Shown one piece after another: positions 1-9,421 of a stretch of DNA of 64,000 nt. Numbering within the stretch: position 1 is the stretch's first letter; each line of letters opens with the position of its first letter. The notes below the pieces were generated by a model. The model did not search any database. It saw only the letters and a program-made list of their open reading frames with translations, and was not told the origin of the DNA. Source of the DNA: Natrinema sp. SYSU A 869 (GTDB lineage: Archaea; Halobacteriota; Halobacteria; Halobacteriales; Natrialbaceae); contig NZ_CP082247.1 of assembly GCF_019879105.1 (NCBI RefSeq), positions 558,001-622,000 on the forward strand. The letters are read 5' to 3'. Both the position numbers and the translations under genes were made by a program.

Positions 1-175
1 CGATCCATTTCTCGAGTGCGTACTCGAGGTTCGATGCGTAGTTGCCGTCGCGTTCGGCGATAAACTCGTCTTTCGCGTCTTCGAGGGAGATTTGGCCGCG
101 TAAACCCTCGGAGTTTCTCTTTGCCATCGACTCGGCTTCCCAGAGGGCGCGGACCCTAGTAAATGCACCGTACAT
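1..175 (-). CDS. Tyrosine recombinase/integrase, N-terminal part (runs off window edge)
   Basis: Reading leftwards from an ATG at 175 (or an in-frame ATG at 127) gives an open frame that leaves the window. The residues include SLEDAKDEFIAERDG and NLEYALEKW, which resemble the SAM-like N-terminal DNA-binding domain of haloarchaeal XerC/D-type integrases. The catalytic domain is outside the window, so activity cannot be judged. An integrase at the edge fits the mosaic nature of the region. Recognition is by sequence pattern only. Confidence 0.6.
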   Translation of the reverse strand, partial: MYGAFTRVRALWEAESMAKRNSEGLRGQISLEDAKDEFIAERDGNYASNLEYALEKWI

Positions 176-495
176 TATTGGTCTAATCAAGTGTGTTCTG
201 CAAAAAGCAGCTATTCTGATGATATCATCGGTATAAGAGTGCTGTAGGTGAATATTTCCACTCTATAAATATTATATCGCTATACAGAATTGTAGGGATG
301 GAGAGTTCACAGTTTCGGAAGATGGACAGTTTTAGCGTTGTTTCACCGGGAGGTTGGACTAGCTGAGGGGAGAAATGGGATAGGAAATCCGACTACAATA
401 GATCTCTTTCTCTTCAGTTGTCAGAAACTAATCGGAGCATTCCACCAAGAGATAGCGCCACCGCTCACGAAAGGCGATCCCGTGTGCTCAGTCAG
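176..495. other. AT-rich intergenic stretch, no gene seen
   Basis: No open frame with protein-like composition is visible. The part around 245-295 is very AT-rich and could hold the promoter of the leftward integrase gene. Confidence 0.4.
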
Positions 496-866
496 TTAAT
501 CAGGAGGAAGCAGCGCCGAAGCAACTAATTCGACATACTCTCTAGCGGTTATCACAGGCGCGTAGTTCATCTCATCACTAGTACCAGCTTTCAGCAGGAA
601 GTCGGTGAGTTGCCAAATATTGTAGAGAAGTACAGCAAATATGAAGTAGAACAATCGAACTCGATAATCCTTCGATGAGGTCTTCGCCAAGAAATCGTGT
701 TTGATGCTCTTGTATTCGTTTTCGATCTGCCAGCGGCTACTATAGCGCCGACAGAACTCTTCAGCCTCTTCCGGCTGAACACGAGCATTCGCCGCGAATA
801 TCGTCGTTCCATCCGTCTTCGTCGAGGGAACGTATAAGAACTGCATCTGATACCTAGCGGAAATAT
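496..866 (-). pseudogene. IS4-family transposase, C-terminal fragment
   Basis: The frame holds the IS4-family Y(2)R(3)E(6)K signature as YSSRWQIENEYKSIK, with the catalytic Glu, followed by a hydrophobic C-terminal stretch typical of ISH-type transposases. The N-terminal half with the two catalytic Asp residues is missing upstream, where sequence of another origin begins near 870. No terminal repeats were found. This is a dead remnant of a DDE transposase. Confidence 0.75.
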
Positions 867-929
867 ACAACGAAGTTTGAGTAGCAGTGTGTCTGATTAT
901 GTTGTTTCCAATCTCTCACTGAAACCAGA

Positions 930-1111
930 CTCTCCGTGCTCCCGGGCGCAATCGTGGTCGCAATTCTGGGTCCCGAGATCGTCGCTAGAGGCCAGCGAAG
1001 TGGACGGCAGCAGGTATCACTGCGGTGATCATGAATCGTGTAGAGAATATCTTGATCGCACTCTGTGTAGGAGTCCTCACAGTGGTCGTCCTTCGCTCCG
1101 CGGGCCTCTGA
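930..1111 (+). pseudogene. AzlD-like membrane protein remnant (frameshifted)
   Basis: Two frames joined near 990 give hydrophobic segments, LSVLPGAIVVAILGPEIVA and then VENILIALCVGVLTVVVLR, ending at TGA 1109-1111. The pattern resembles the C-terminal half of AzlD, the small partner of the AzlC branched-chain amino acid exporter. The 5' half is absent and no AzlC gene is nearby. The assignment rests on resemblance of about 55 residues and is tentative. Confidence 0.35.
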
Positions 1112-1410
1112 CGGCAGCCGCTGTGATTGTCGGTAACGCGGTTCAGTGACGACTCTCACGTTACCAACTAGGTGTAACAAACGAATACGATTGATGTGTC
1201 GGAGGTCACACGACTGGCACCCACATGAAGCCCCAGAATCGATCAATAAGCATGTGTAGTGACCAGTAGTTTCGCCATGGTCTGTGTCTAAAGAAGAGGG
1301 TTTCAACAGAGTCAGCCTCCATAATATGATCCTTTCATTTAGAAATCCGTGATCGGATCGACTACTCAGTGAATATGAGAATTGAGCGGTCCCACTGCGT
1401 CAGCTGGCAA

Positions 1411-2079
1411 TTACATTGTTTCATCAATAGCGAGACTCACAAAATTCTCAAAGAGCCGTCCTGCGGTCACGTCCTCGAACGAGAACCGTTCCGATTTCCA
1501 TCCGAAGTCGTTGACGAGGTTGTCACGGTGTGAGGCTGTGATCTCCGGATGAAACTGAACAGTCCACAATGGTGCGATCCGGTGACGAGTCCCGAACACG
1601 CGAGCGTGATCGGCTGACGCGATGATCTCCATGTCTTTCCCCGGGTCCGTCACAACGTCACTATGAAGGGAGACGACGACTGGATCGACACCGTCAAACA
1701 GTGGGTCGTCGGCCAGAGTCGCCTCTACAAGCGTCGCAGTTGTTCCGACTTCTTCGACAGTGCCACCGAGGGCCGAATTGACCACTTGATGGCCGAAACA
1801 GACACCGAGGGTCGGAATCTCTCGATCGATGAGTTCGCGGACAAGGCCCTCCTGATCGGCGATCCATGAACGACAGTCGGATTCGTAGACGGCAGCTGTG
1901 CTACCGGTCAAGACGATGCCATCCGCCTCGTCGAGGGGGACACGTTCACCTGCCACGAAATCGATTTCCGCAGTGGTGGGAAACTGCGCTGCCAATGCAT
2001 CGCAGTGGTACTCACACTCCGAATCGACCTCATTGCGAACTACGTACAAATCCAACGAATCCATACTGGTAACAGTCAC
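1411..2079 (-). CDS. Class I glutamine amidotransferase-like protein (GMP synthase-type GATase)
   Basis: The 222-residue protein has the triad of class I glutamine amidotransferases: Cys94 in GVCFGHQ, and His177 and Glu179 in FHPE. Such domains release ammonia from glutamine. Stand-alone members like this resemble the GATase part of GMP synthase, but the acceptor reaction is unknown. The ATG at 2079 is preferred over the one at 2064 because a TATA-like AAATATAA lies about 29 bases upstream, giving a leaderless start. A TrmB-type regulator lies just upstream on the same strand. A broken paralogue sits at 14871-15441. Confidence 0.85.
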   Translation of the reverse strand: MTVTSMDSLDLYVVRNEVDSECEYHCDALAAQFPTTAEIDFVAGERVPLDEADGIVLTGSTAAVYESDCRSWIADQEGLVRELIDREIPTLGVCFGHQVVNSALGGTVEEVGTTATLVEATLADDPLFDGVDPVVVSLHSDVVTDPGKDMEIIASADHARVFGTRHRIAPLWTVQFHPEITASHRDNLVNDFGWKSERFSFEDVTAGRLFENFVSLAIDETM

Positions 2080-2107
2080 GTATTCCAGTATTCGTGCCTA
2101 CGGGACC

Positions 2108-2115
2108 TTATATTT
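2108..2115 (-). promoter_or_regulatory. TATA element of the amidotransferase gene
   Basis: AAATATAA on the minus strand lies about 29 bases before the ATG at 2079. The block further upstream, GCGGTTATTATTGA, is conserved before the broken paralogue (14814-14828 and 14836-14843), so the promoter was duplicated with the gene. Confidence 0.6.
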
Positions 2116-2334
2116 CGGGTCTGTTCAATAATAACCGCTTGATACTTACGATCATCCCGTCCTATTCACTGGTCCCCTATGTCGGAGAATTCTTTTCCTT
2201 CATATAGAACAAATATTGGAATTGGTTTGATGTATAGATATGGTTACTGCTTTGCTGAATTGATTAGTCTACGTTACTTCTTGTTCTCTCCTCGCTTCAA
2301 GCGAATTATATTATTTAGAGGGGTCTATAATTTA

Positions 2335-3141
2335 CTAAAGGAGAGGATCACCATTGGCCCACAGTTGTTGGAAGTATCTCTCAAACTCTTTGACCACCTT
2401 CGAATCTTTAATTCCGACTACTCCAATCCGATCGTCACCGGATACTGGATGTGGGAGGTCAATTGTCGTCTCTACTTGATCGATCACATCGAAGGAGAGT
2501 ACGACATCAGGAATAGTTCTGACAGTCACATCGACCGATCGCTTGTCAATTAGACGCGGGAATCTATCAGGAAGTTCGGTGACTACCTTTTCACTAAGCA
2601 GTAGATCAACTGTGACACCTGAGTTAGCGCCCTCGAAAAGGGCCTCAATTTCGGTTTGGAACGTCTCCCATGTGGAATTCTCATAGGGCGTACCAATGAC
2701 TGCATGAACGAAATCCTCCGCAGTCCGCATGTGTTGCTGAAAAGCCGTGCTCATCTCGTCACTCCCGAGTGATCCGTGCCAGAAACTACTCTCGGTAGGT
2801 GGTGTCGGCAGAAGGCTCGAACGGACCGTTTCAGCTCTCTCTTGATAACGATTCCACTCTTGAGTCAGTTCGTATGTCCTCTCAGCTAGAAGTCTCTCAA
2901 CGACGGTCTCTGGCTGTACAGCGACGTATTGTTTTGGATCGTTTGATTGCGTCCGGATCAGTTTGCGAGCTTCAAGGCCGTTGAGCACATCATAAATACG
3001 GCCTTTCGGAACATCACTAATATCGGATAGTTCGGTCGCAGTTACTGCTCCTGTTACCAGCAGCGCCCGATATACCTTCTCCTCGTAACTGGAGAGTCCC
3101 AGTTCGCTCAACTCTGTCATAAAGTATCGTTGTACGTCCAA
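2335..3141 (-). CDS. TrmB-family transcriptional regulator
   Basis: The 268-residue protein starts with a TrmB-type winged helix (about residues 10-75: LSSYEEKVYRALL, then DVPKGRIYDVLNGLE) and a short helical linker. A C-terminal sensor domain of about 150 residues follows, as in sugar- or metabolite-responsive TrmB proteins. It lies upstream of the amidotransferase on the same strand and divergent from the flavoprotein at 3470, so it may control either. ATGs at 3141 and 3120 are both possible. A short stretch of a paralogue survives at 13083-13172. Confidence 0.85.
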   Translation of the reverse strand: MDVQRYFMTELSELGLSSYEEKVYRALLVTGAVTATELSDISDVPKGRIYDVLNGLEARKLIRTQSNDPKQYVAVQPETVVERLLAERTYELTQEWNRYQERAETVRSSLLPTPPTESSFWHGSLGSDEMSTAFQQHMRTAEDFVHAVIGTPYENSTWETFQTEIEALFEGANSGVTVDLLLSEKVVTELPDRFPRLIDKRSVDVTVRTIPDVVLSFDVIDQVETTIDLPHPVSGDDRIGVVGIKDSKVVKEFERYFQQLWANGDPLL

Positions 3142-3469
3142 ACGAATTGTAAGTGCTGTTCTGTTTCCATAGTTTCACACCACTTCCATATCTGATACCA
3201 GAAGAATTTCCGATCAGTGTCGTCTATGAGATCGTATTGGAATTTGTCGATGTCGCTGATATCGGTGTCGTTGTTTTGATGAGCCAATTGATTTGACTGG
3301 GCTTGCGGTATCTCCCCTTGGTCATGGCGAGGTATACTGTGGACCTATTGTATCACAGATGTCATCCTACTAAGGACACCGCAAGGTGGGAGTAGAGATT
3401 AGAACAAACTGGAAGTGGCACCGTGTTCCAATACCCTTTCGACCGCTTCTGGATACTTGTATATCAGAA

Positions 3470-4690
3470 ATGAACTATCGCTACGATGTGATAATCGCTG
3501 GTGCGGGCCCAGCAGGGACGCAGTGTGCACGAGATCTAGCCGAGCGTGGCTACGATGTGGTCGTTTTAGAGACCGAAGTAGAGGACGAGTTCCCGGCACA
3601 GAGCAACAAATCCACAGGCGGCACCTTCGCATCAATGATGACCTCCTTCGGTATCCCCGACGACGTGGTCATGCACGCGACTGATTCAGTAGTTCTTGAA
3701 TCACCTAACAATTATCTCGTCCAAGATCAGCCGGGATTCGTTCTGGAATTTGCCGAATTCAAAGAATTCCTCATCGAGGACAGCCGTAATAAAGGGGCAG
3801 AATATCGCTTTGACGCCCGTGTAAGAGACCCGATCGTCAAAGATGGGGATGTCGTTGGCGTCCGATACAATGGTGACGAGGAGATTTACGCAGAGATCAT
3901 CATCGATGCCACAGGACCAGCAGCACCGTTGGCCAAAAGCCTGGGTGTCGTCAATCTTGAGCGCACAAATCACGCGATTGGAATCGAGTACCAATTTGAG
4001 GGAATCAACCTTAACCACCCTGAGTATGCTGATCTTACTAATGCTATGATGCTAGGCCTAGATCACGAGTACGCTCCTGGGGGATATTCCTGGATCTTCC
4101 ACACTGGTGAGGATACAGCAAAAGTCGGTGTTTGTTTCATTCAAAACGAGCGTTATCGAGAGCACACTACCCAAGATCGAACTGTAGACGGCTACCTCGA
4201 GCACTGGCTTGATACTGATCCACGCTTCGAGAACGCCAAACGAGTTCCGGATACACAGGTTCGTGGCTCAGCACATATCCAGCCGCCAGGGTCAATGAGT
4301 ACTACGTCATTTATGGCGATTGGCGATACAGTCCCATCGATCGATCCCGTATGGGGTGAAGGTGTGTATAAGTGTATGAAGTCGGCTCGTGCAGCCGCGA
4401 TGACTGTCGATCGCTGTCTCACTGGCTCGGTGGATACATCTACGAGAGCGATGGCCGTCTACGACGACCTCTGGCATGAGCAGGTCGCATCCCGACAAGA
4501 ACGCCGTCTGATGATGACCAAGCTGCTGTATCTCGCACCAAATGAACGGTACGATCAGCTCATGCGGGATCTAAACGAGGTCAGCGGAGACTCCCTCTCA
4601 GCAATTAACAACGGAAGTATACGCGAGATCGCTAAGTTATTTTCTCCCAGTGACTTGCCTCTTCTCTGGAAATACTGGAGAGAAACGTGA
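3470..4690 (+). CDS. Geranylgeranyl reductase-family FAD-dependent oxidoreductase
   Basis: The 406-residue protein begins with a Rossmann FAD motif (IIAGAGPAGTQCARDLAERG, ending in VVVLE) and has the later GDTVPSIDPVWGEGV motif that binds the FAD pyrophosphate in the GGR/UbiH-type flavoprotein group. Haloarchaeal members reduce geranylgeranyl chains of archaeal lipids or quinones, but many paralogues act on other substrates. The ATG at 3470 puts the FAD motif at the very N-terminus. A longer frame from 3386 adds 28 unconvincing residues. It is transcribed away from the TrmB regulator. Confidence 0.85.
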   Translation: MNYRYDVIIAGAGPAGTQCARDLAERGYDVVVLETEVEDEFPAQSNKSTGGTFASMMTSFGIPDDVVMHATDSVVLESPNNYLVQDQPGFVLEFAEFKEFLIEDSRNKGAEYRFDARVRDPIVKDGDVVGVRYNGDEEIYAEIIIDATGPAAPLAKSLGVVNLERTNHAIGIEYQFEGINLNHPEYADLTNAMMLGLDHEYAPGGYSWIFHTGEDTAKVGVCFIQNERYREHTTQDRTVDGYLEHWLDTDPRFENAKRVPDTQVRGSAHIQPPGSMSTTSFMAIGDTVPSIDPVWGEGVYKCMKSARAAAMTVDRCLTGSVDTSTRAMAVYDDLWHEQVASRQERRLMMTKLLYLAPNERYDQLMRDLNEVSGDSLSAINNGSIREIAKLFSPSDLPLLWKYWRET

Positions 4691-4922
4691 ACTGTGCAGC
4701 GCTGTATCAACCTCTTACTTGATCGTTCTTGAAGAGGATCCTTAGACCTATTTTAGATAAACTACTTGCCCACGAATAGTTCGTGTTTGAGGTTGTTCTC
4801 TAAGCCACTACACGTAACGCCGGAACCGCGGATGTCTCGTAGTTGATACGCGCATTGTATCTCGCATGGCGTTATAAACATCTTCTGCAAATGGTAGGAA
4901 TTCCAGTGATCAGTTCGCACAC

Positions 4923-5096
4923 CTACGTATCGGTTGGTCCAGCGAAATCGGAATGTAATTTGATGAATGAATCGTTCCCACATCGGCAGAATACCCTGTT
5001 ACCGTCTCATGTCAGTTTTCCATTGGGGAGTCGGAGATCAGGATATATTGCTCTACATTCAGAGCATCGAATGACCACTTCCACCCATCTTGGATG
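4923..5096 (-). pseudogene. Small zinc-ribbon protein remnant
   Basis: One frame reads VVIRCSECRAIYPDLRLPNG, then a TGA where Arg (CGA) is expected, then NRVFCRCGNDSFI. The two Cys pairs look like a zinc ribbon split by a C-to-T nonsense change. The downstream part to 4760 is not recognisable. The remaining bases between 4691 and 5188 show no other gene. Confidence 0.4.
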
Positions 5097-5188
5097 GATT
5101 GAACGACAGTGAATAGATACATAGATGTGGTGGCGAGTTCCAGTTTCTGATTTGATCAATAAGCATCTGTGCGTTTCATGAGACAACC

Positions 5189-5400
5189 TTATTCGATGCT
5201 CAAAAGGATCATATCGGTGCGTTCGGTTTCTTCTCGAGTACAGGTACTCTCTATCTGCCACCAATATCGGGACTGGTTTTCGATGACTGCGACGTGGTTG
5301 TCTGCATCGGAACTCTGTAGCCGAGAGGTAACGATATCCATCATAATACTGAACTGCTTGGAACAGAGCGCGACAGGATCAGAGCGAGTGATATTGTATA
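5189..5400 (-). pseudogene. Remnant of a short gene also present at 26220-26528
   Basis: The minus strand encodes YNITRSDPVA, DADNHVAVIENQSRYWW and ESTCTREE, matching the plus-strand copy at 26220-26528 (CNITRSDPVA, DANNHVAVAENQSQYWW, DSTCTGEG) residue for residue over about 60 positions. The frame has no clear start and ends at TAA 5189-5191. The function is unknown. The similarity at both DNA and protein level shows the two are paralogues. Confidence 0.5.
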
Positions 5401-5420
5401 TTCGATACGAGACGCCGACC

Positions 5421-5763
5421 CTAGATCACCTCACCGATCGTCCCCATCTCAGTCCTCATCGGTGTGTTGCTGAATATCTCCTCCAGAACATCGATATGAT
5501 CCGTGATGGCTCCGGCAAGCTCCGTCGGGACAGCCTTTCGAGGATCCCCGAGATCAAACTCGCGCACCAGACTGTGGATCCACGGGACTTGAGAAGTGCA
5601 TCAGCGCCTCAATAACGATCAACTGGTTCTGTTCGTGGAAGTCCGTAACGCCGTTTGGCCGTTCTATCATGCTCTCGCGTACGCGCTCGAGGGTCTTGAT
5701 AGAGAAGGGCGACACCCCGCGTGCAATCTGATTTTCACGTATCGCAGCGACATCGTTCGGCAC
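5421..5763 (-). pseudogene. Conserved hypothetical protein, frameshifted
   Basis: A frame starting at ATG 5763 (MPNDVAAIRENQIARG, then IKTLERVRESMIER) loses register near 5590. It continues in another frame as LVREFDLGDPRKAVPTELAG and DHIDVLEEIFSN to TAG 5421-5423. Both halves have the acidic composition of halophilic proteins. The family was not recognised. Confidence 0.4.
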
Positions 5764-6143
5764 ACCAGATTTCGAGTGAAACCGCTGCCTGCAACGAAGT
5801 TGATAACACGGGCATGAGCACAGCGATCTGTCGCGTCCCCACGCGTGACACGATCACGCCACCAGACACTGTGGCATGAGAGTCCTTGCCAGTCGTTGCC
5901 CGACGTCGCTGGACTCGTTACTGGTCGTTTTCTCGAACCACCGCGTTTCGTTCATTATCCGGTACGACGCGACCGTGGCGACTACCAGCCTACTACTGAT
6001 ACGCATAGAAGTCTTCCTTTCGACTGTCGCGTGAGTCCACACGCGACGGAATCCCACTTCCGAAAAGGCACACCGCGAGCGGGCGTTTTCTCTCCCCCGT
6101 GCCGCTTGCGGCGTTTTCAACACCCCTCGTGTCGAGTGAAAAC
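5761..6143. repeat. Two origin-type repeat look-alikes
   Basis: Bases 5761-5783 and 6121-6143 share the pattern CAC, eight variable bases, then TCGAGTGAAA. Read on the minus strand (TTTCACTCGA and then GAGGGGTG in the second), they resemble the common haloarchaeal origin recognition box, a different type from the repeats at 9.4-11.8 kb. Only two copies are seen and no initiator gene is adjacent, so this may be a vestige. The stretch 5764-6148 shows no gene. Confidence 0.3.
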
Positions 6144-6148
6144 AGTCG

Positions 6149-6771
6149 CTAGTCGTCAGTCCGAAAGAGGTGATCGTCGAACGTTCCATTTGGTGGATGG
6201 CTCGCCATGACCGGCTGGGCGGTGTCGTCGATCGCCGCGTTGAGCAAGGTTAGACAGTAGGGGTGGCGAAGCACTGACCATCCTTCGCGGTCGAACACGA
6301 CCTCGATATCGTCCGAGTAGGATTGGCACTCCGAACAGTAGAGGTTCGTATAACGGCCGTCGAGGATTTGGCCACTCCTGATTCCAGATAGCCCACGAGC
6401 ATTACGTCCGACTGTGGGGCGGCGCTCGTGTTCTCGTCGGCCGTCTTTCGTTCGTGGCAGTGTTCACACAGCGTTTGAAAATTCGGCTCGTCAAACGGGT
6501 TGCCGCCCTCAGAGATTGGCTATATGGTCGACGTGGAACGATCCGACCGGATCCGTGACGCCGTATCGATCCTGTAACTTGTCTCATCGCTTTAGCCACT
6601 GGTCGTACTCTCGGGGTCTTGCCTGTCCAGATGGTCGGTCCGCTCATCGACCCAGACCTGTACGTGGTGATAGGCCCGCTACCACATCCGTTTCGAGAGA
6701 CCATAGTGCTGGCAAGTGTGCTCATCACGCTCGAGGATCTGTTCACGGTGACGTTGGCTATTTCATGACAT
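6149..6771 (-). pseudogene. HNH endonuclease, decayed
   Basis: Across three frames the minus strand reads RHREQILERDEHTC, then DPVGSFHVDHIANL-like residues (the His-rich core appears in the overlapping frame), NPFDEPNFQTLCEHCHERK, and finally NLYCSECQSYSDD and VFDREGWSVLRHPYC to TAG 6149-6151. The CEHCHERK element is the end of an HNH nuclease finger. Several stops (one after KRMW) and frameshifts make it non-functional. The last part may be a separate small zinc protein. Confidence 0.5.
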
Positions 6772-6930
6772 CATTCCGATCAGTAGTTCCAGCGGCCGTC
6801 AACGACCGGTTCGTTGCACACCAAGCACTGTCCACTGTGGGTCTGTGGAAAGAGAATGTCCATCGACTTGCGGAGGCGGTCGGTCCGGACCTAGTGGTTA
6901 GGGACATCGCTACTCATTGTCCGGCACCTC

Positions 6931-7330
6931 TTAGTATGTGTCAGTCTCCTCAAGTTGGTACTGTTCCATCGGATACGGCGTCACATCGTAGTTCTCGATC
7001 ACCGACCGAACCTCCCGGTAGGCATTCTCGTCCTTCTGTCCACGGTATAACTCGCCCGTTTCCTTTGTCCAGTGGATGTAGGCGTCGCCGTCGTGGCGCA
7101 GATACTAGCGGACCGACCACTCGCCCGTGTGATCCCAGCGCGGTCACTCGCCGAGAAATAGAGCTCGCCCGCAGTCGTCTCGAGGACGTCGAGACACTTG
7201 TCATCTCGTCATCATCTATCGGCAATGGCGTCGAGTCTGTGAGTATGTCATCAACTGCGCTGACAGCCGAGTTGTCGTATCCCTCAAGCGTGCGCATGAA
7301 CTGCGCGAGTCGTTCGTCGGCATCGGTCAT
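6931..7330 (-). pseudogene. Hypothetical protein upstream of the HNH remnant, frameshifted
   Basis: A start at ATG 7330 gives MTDADERLAQFMRTLEGYDN. After shifts near 7210 and 7125 the coding sense continues as CLDVLETTAGELYFSASDR and DGDAYIHWTKETGELYRG to TAA 6931-6933. A TAG replaces one codon before YLRHDG. The frames together imply a protein of about 130 residues. Not recognised. It precedes the HNH remnant in the same direction, so the two may once have formed an operon. Confidence 0.4.
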
Positions 7331-7559
7331 AGTCTCACTGACCACCGTTCTCACATCGCATATCAGGATGGAACGACCCCAGCACGCGAAATTTCTCGTG
7401 GAAGTCGACCGACAGATGAAGTTGCCCTCGCCCTCGTGATCGTGGTACTCACGTGCAATATTGGCGTGCTCCTAGCAGTCGATCAAGAACACGTCTCAAC
7501 AATCGATACGGTTCGTAATAATAATCGAAAGGAAGTGTTTGTTGGTCGTCTTTAGCGTC

Positions 7560-8198
7560 TTAGTAGCCGACAGCAAGCTGTGTGTGAATCGCGTCGTCGT
7601 TTTCGAGTTCGTCAACGAAGGCGATAGCGAAGTCCTCCATTGAGATGTAACTTTCTCCGTCCTCGCTGGCGACGAGTTGTCCTTCCGACGTTCGGTACTC
7701 ACCCATTCGTTCCCCCGGCTCAATCTGTGCCGGTGGCGCGATATACGACCACTGGAGATCATCAACACCGCGAATAATTTCAAAGGCGTCAATATGCGCC
7801 TCTGCGAGCGGCACAAGTTCGTCTGGGAACTCGTCAGTTTCGATGAGCTTTATATCCGATCCGACGTTCAGACCGCCCGCACCGCCCGTCCAGACAAACC
7901 GATCAACGTCTGTCTGTCGGATCCCTTCAATAAGTGCCTCCGCCATCTCAGGAAGAATTTCGACACTTTCCTCTCCAGATGGGCCAAGCGCCGATGCGAC
8001 GGCGTCGTGGCCCTCAACGAGTTCCGCGATCTCATCGGGGTCGGTCGCATCACCAGCGACTGCCTTGAAGTCTGGGTCGTTGATTGTGTTGATTTCACCG
8101 CTTCGGGAGACACCAGTCACCTCGTGGCTATGTTTGAGGAGTTCGTTTGTAATTCGTTGGCCGATTCGCCCGCTTGCACCGAGTACTAGTACATTCAT
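7560..8198 (-). CDS. NAD(P)-binding oxidoreductase (atypical SDR)
   Basis: The 212-residue protein opens with MNVLVLGASGRIGQRI, a glycine-rich NAD(P)-binding Rossmann motif of atypical short-chain dehydrogenases (NmrA/YwnB-like), and has the later motif RFVWTGGAGGL. Such proteins are small NAD(P)H reductases or redox sensors; the substrate cannot be read from sequence. ATG 8198 is chosen because it places the Rossmann motif at the N-terminus; an in-frame ATG at 8234 would add 12 residues. It is divergent from an HxlR regulator, a common pairing in which the regulator responds to reactive electrophiles or oxidants (family knowledge, not shown here). Confidence 0.85.
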   Translation of the reverse strand: MNVLVLGASGRIGQRITNELLKHSHEVTGVSRSGEINTINDPDFKAVAGDATDPDEIAELVEGHDAVASALGPSGEESVEILPEMAEALIEGIRQTDVDRFVWTGGAGGLNVGSDIKLIETDEFPDELVPLAEAHIDAFEIIRGVDDLQWSYIAPPAQIEPGERMGEYRTSEGQLVASEDGESYISMEDFAIAFVDELENDDAIHTQLAVGY

Positions 8199-8334
8199 TG
8201 TGTTGTGTGGGGATTGATAGTAGTCGTCTGGCAATGCGTGACGGGTGCCGCAGTTGTAGTCATATCTTCATATTTGGTATTGAAGCGTGATCTTAATATA
8301 GTTCAGCGAACATAGATATGACCAAGTCACATCA
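8199..8334. promoter_or_regulatory. Divergent promoter region between oxidoreductase and HxlR regulator
   Basis: The 136-base gap is AT-rich. A TATA-like CTTAATATAG at about 8293-8302 faces the HxlR gene. No perfect operator palindrome was identified by eye. Confidence 0.4.
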
Positions 8335-8673
8335 ATGTCATCGGACTCGTCCCTCAAAGCAAAATACGATAGTTGCCCCGTTCTCAAGACCCTCGAAGAA
8401 GTCGGTTCTCGGTGGCGAATGTCCGTAATTCACGTCCTCCGAGAGGGTGATCTCCGATTTAATGAGATCAAGCGAGCGACGAATGCGAACTCACAAACAT
8501 TGTCTCGTGTGCTGGATGATCTCAAAGAGAAAGAATACGTCGAACGTCGAGTGGAAGAAGAAAGTCCAGTCGCGGTCTATTATTCGTTGACACCAAAGGG
8601 TGAAGATCTCCTCTCTGCGTTCGACGAAATTTATGAGTGGGGCGAAAAATGGCTTGACAGCGAAAACAAGTGA
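8335..8673 (+). CDS. HxlR-family winged-helix transcriptional regulator
   Basis: The 112-residue protein has the HxlR signature CPVLKTLEEVGSRWR near its N-terminus, then LRFNEIKRATNANSQTLSRVL (recognition helix) and the wing with VAVYYSLTPKGEDLL. HxlR proteins bind as dimers between divergent genes. The neighbour at 7560-8198 is the likely target. The downstream 8674-9009 is AT-rich and no gene was seen there. Confidence 0.9.
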   Translation: MSSDSSLKAKYDSCPVLKTLEEVGSRWRMSVIHVLREGDLRFNEIKRATNANSQTLSRVLDDLKEKEYVERRVEEESPVAVYYSLTPKGEDLLSAFDEIYEWGEKWLDSENK

Positions 8674-9009
8674 GTTGGTACAGACTGGTTGATATGGATA
8701 TTTAATCTTATCATAGTATATCTAAATCACATATATTGTATGTATTGAGACAACTAGTTCTTCTCATGTAAACAGTCAGAGAGTGAGACTACAGCCGGTT
8801 TAGCAGTCCTGTAATGCGTAGTCCCGGCCAAATCAGTGAACAGAAACTTTCCAAATCGGCTCTCAATCGCCCTCTCCTGTCGTACCAGCAACTATACTGG
8901 TAATTTTCCAAGACTAGCGACAGCGTTACCACTTAGAAATTCGCACATTCCTAGACTGAACGTCTCGACGACATCCCCCGCTCGAAAATCGGAGAAGCTT
9001 CCTCGTCGG

Positions 9010-9222
9010 TCACTGTTCGTTTTCCACGCTCGGATGTGACTCGCTAGGAGCGTGTTCGCGCCAGGCCTCCTTGTCCTCGTCACCGAACTGCTCGTTGTAC
9101 AAGGCAGTCACCCGCTTGTAGCCACTGTATCCTTCAAGTCGATCGACATCGTCGGTTACCGCCCAGTACGTCGCTTCCAGTACAGTACCTAGAAGAACGT
9201 TATCGAGGACTATTACAGACAT
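9010..9222 (-). CDS. Small acidic hypothetical protein
   Basis: A 70-residue frame (MSVIVLDNVLLGTVLEATYW, ending in acidic residues) has halophile-like composition. It lies between the HxlR gene and the replication origin. No family was recognised and no partner overlaps it, so its reality is likely but unproven. Confidence 0.45.
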   Translation of the reverse strand: MSVIVLDNVLLGTVLEATYWAVTDDVDRLEGYSGYKRVTALYNEQFGDEDKEAWREHAPSESHPSVENEQ

Positions 9223-9324
9223 CTGTTACAGAATTTCAGTATAAAAGATGTCTCATTCTTCCCACGCTGAAGAACGAGGCTTCTTCTGGAGAGAGTGAGT
9301 TTGTCAAGCGGTATAAGAGAATAC

Positions 9325-9344
9325 TTCGGGGCTTGACCCCAAGA
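9325..9344. repeat. Degenerate IS200/IS605-type end hairpin
   Basis: CTTCGGGGCTTGACCCCAAG resembles the hairpin at both ends of the IS200/IS605 element (58343-58363, 60271-60291) and its solo copy at 63839-63859, with a few changes. The sequence just before it (9250-9300) has a TCTTCCCACGCTGAAGAACG block that also looks like transposon-end sequence. It is probably the scar of an old element next to the origin. Confidence 0.4.
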
Positions 9345-9395
9345 CGATTCACCCTGCAAAATTTCCTTCTTGCATAGATCGCAACGCGAAGGTGA

Positions 9396-9421
9396 ACCCC
9401 CACACCCCGTGTGCGAGATGA
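9396..9421 (-). repeat. Origin recognition box, left arm (minus orientation)
   Basis: This 26-base element is the exact reverse complement of 9751-9776. It contains the core CATCTCGCACACGGGGTG followed by a G-run, the layout of haloarchaeal origin boxes bound by Orc1/Cdc6. Confidence 0.8.

Noticed and set aside
854-1306. Minus-strand frame of 150 codons
   Set aside because: Cys/His-rich but without a regular zinc spacing, and antisense to the better supported AzlD-like remnant.
4843-5112. Plus-strand frame of 89 codons
   Set aside because: Antisense to the zinc-ribbon remnant; no protein-like pattern.
6414-7439. Long plus-strand open frame of 341 codons
   Set aside because: It is antisense to minus-strand remnants with clear protein motifs (HNH finger, GDAYIHWTKETGELYRG) and its own product is Ser/Arg/Pro-rich without domain patterns.
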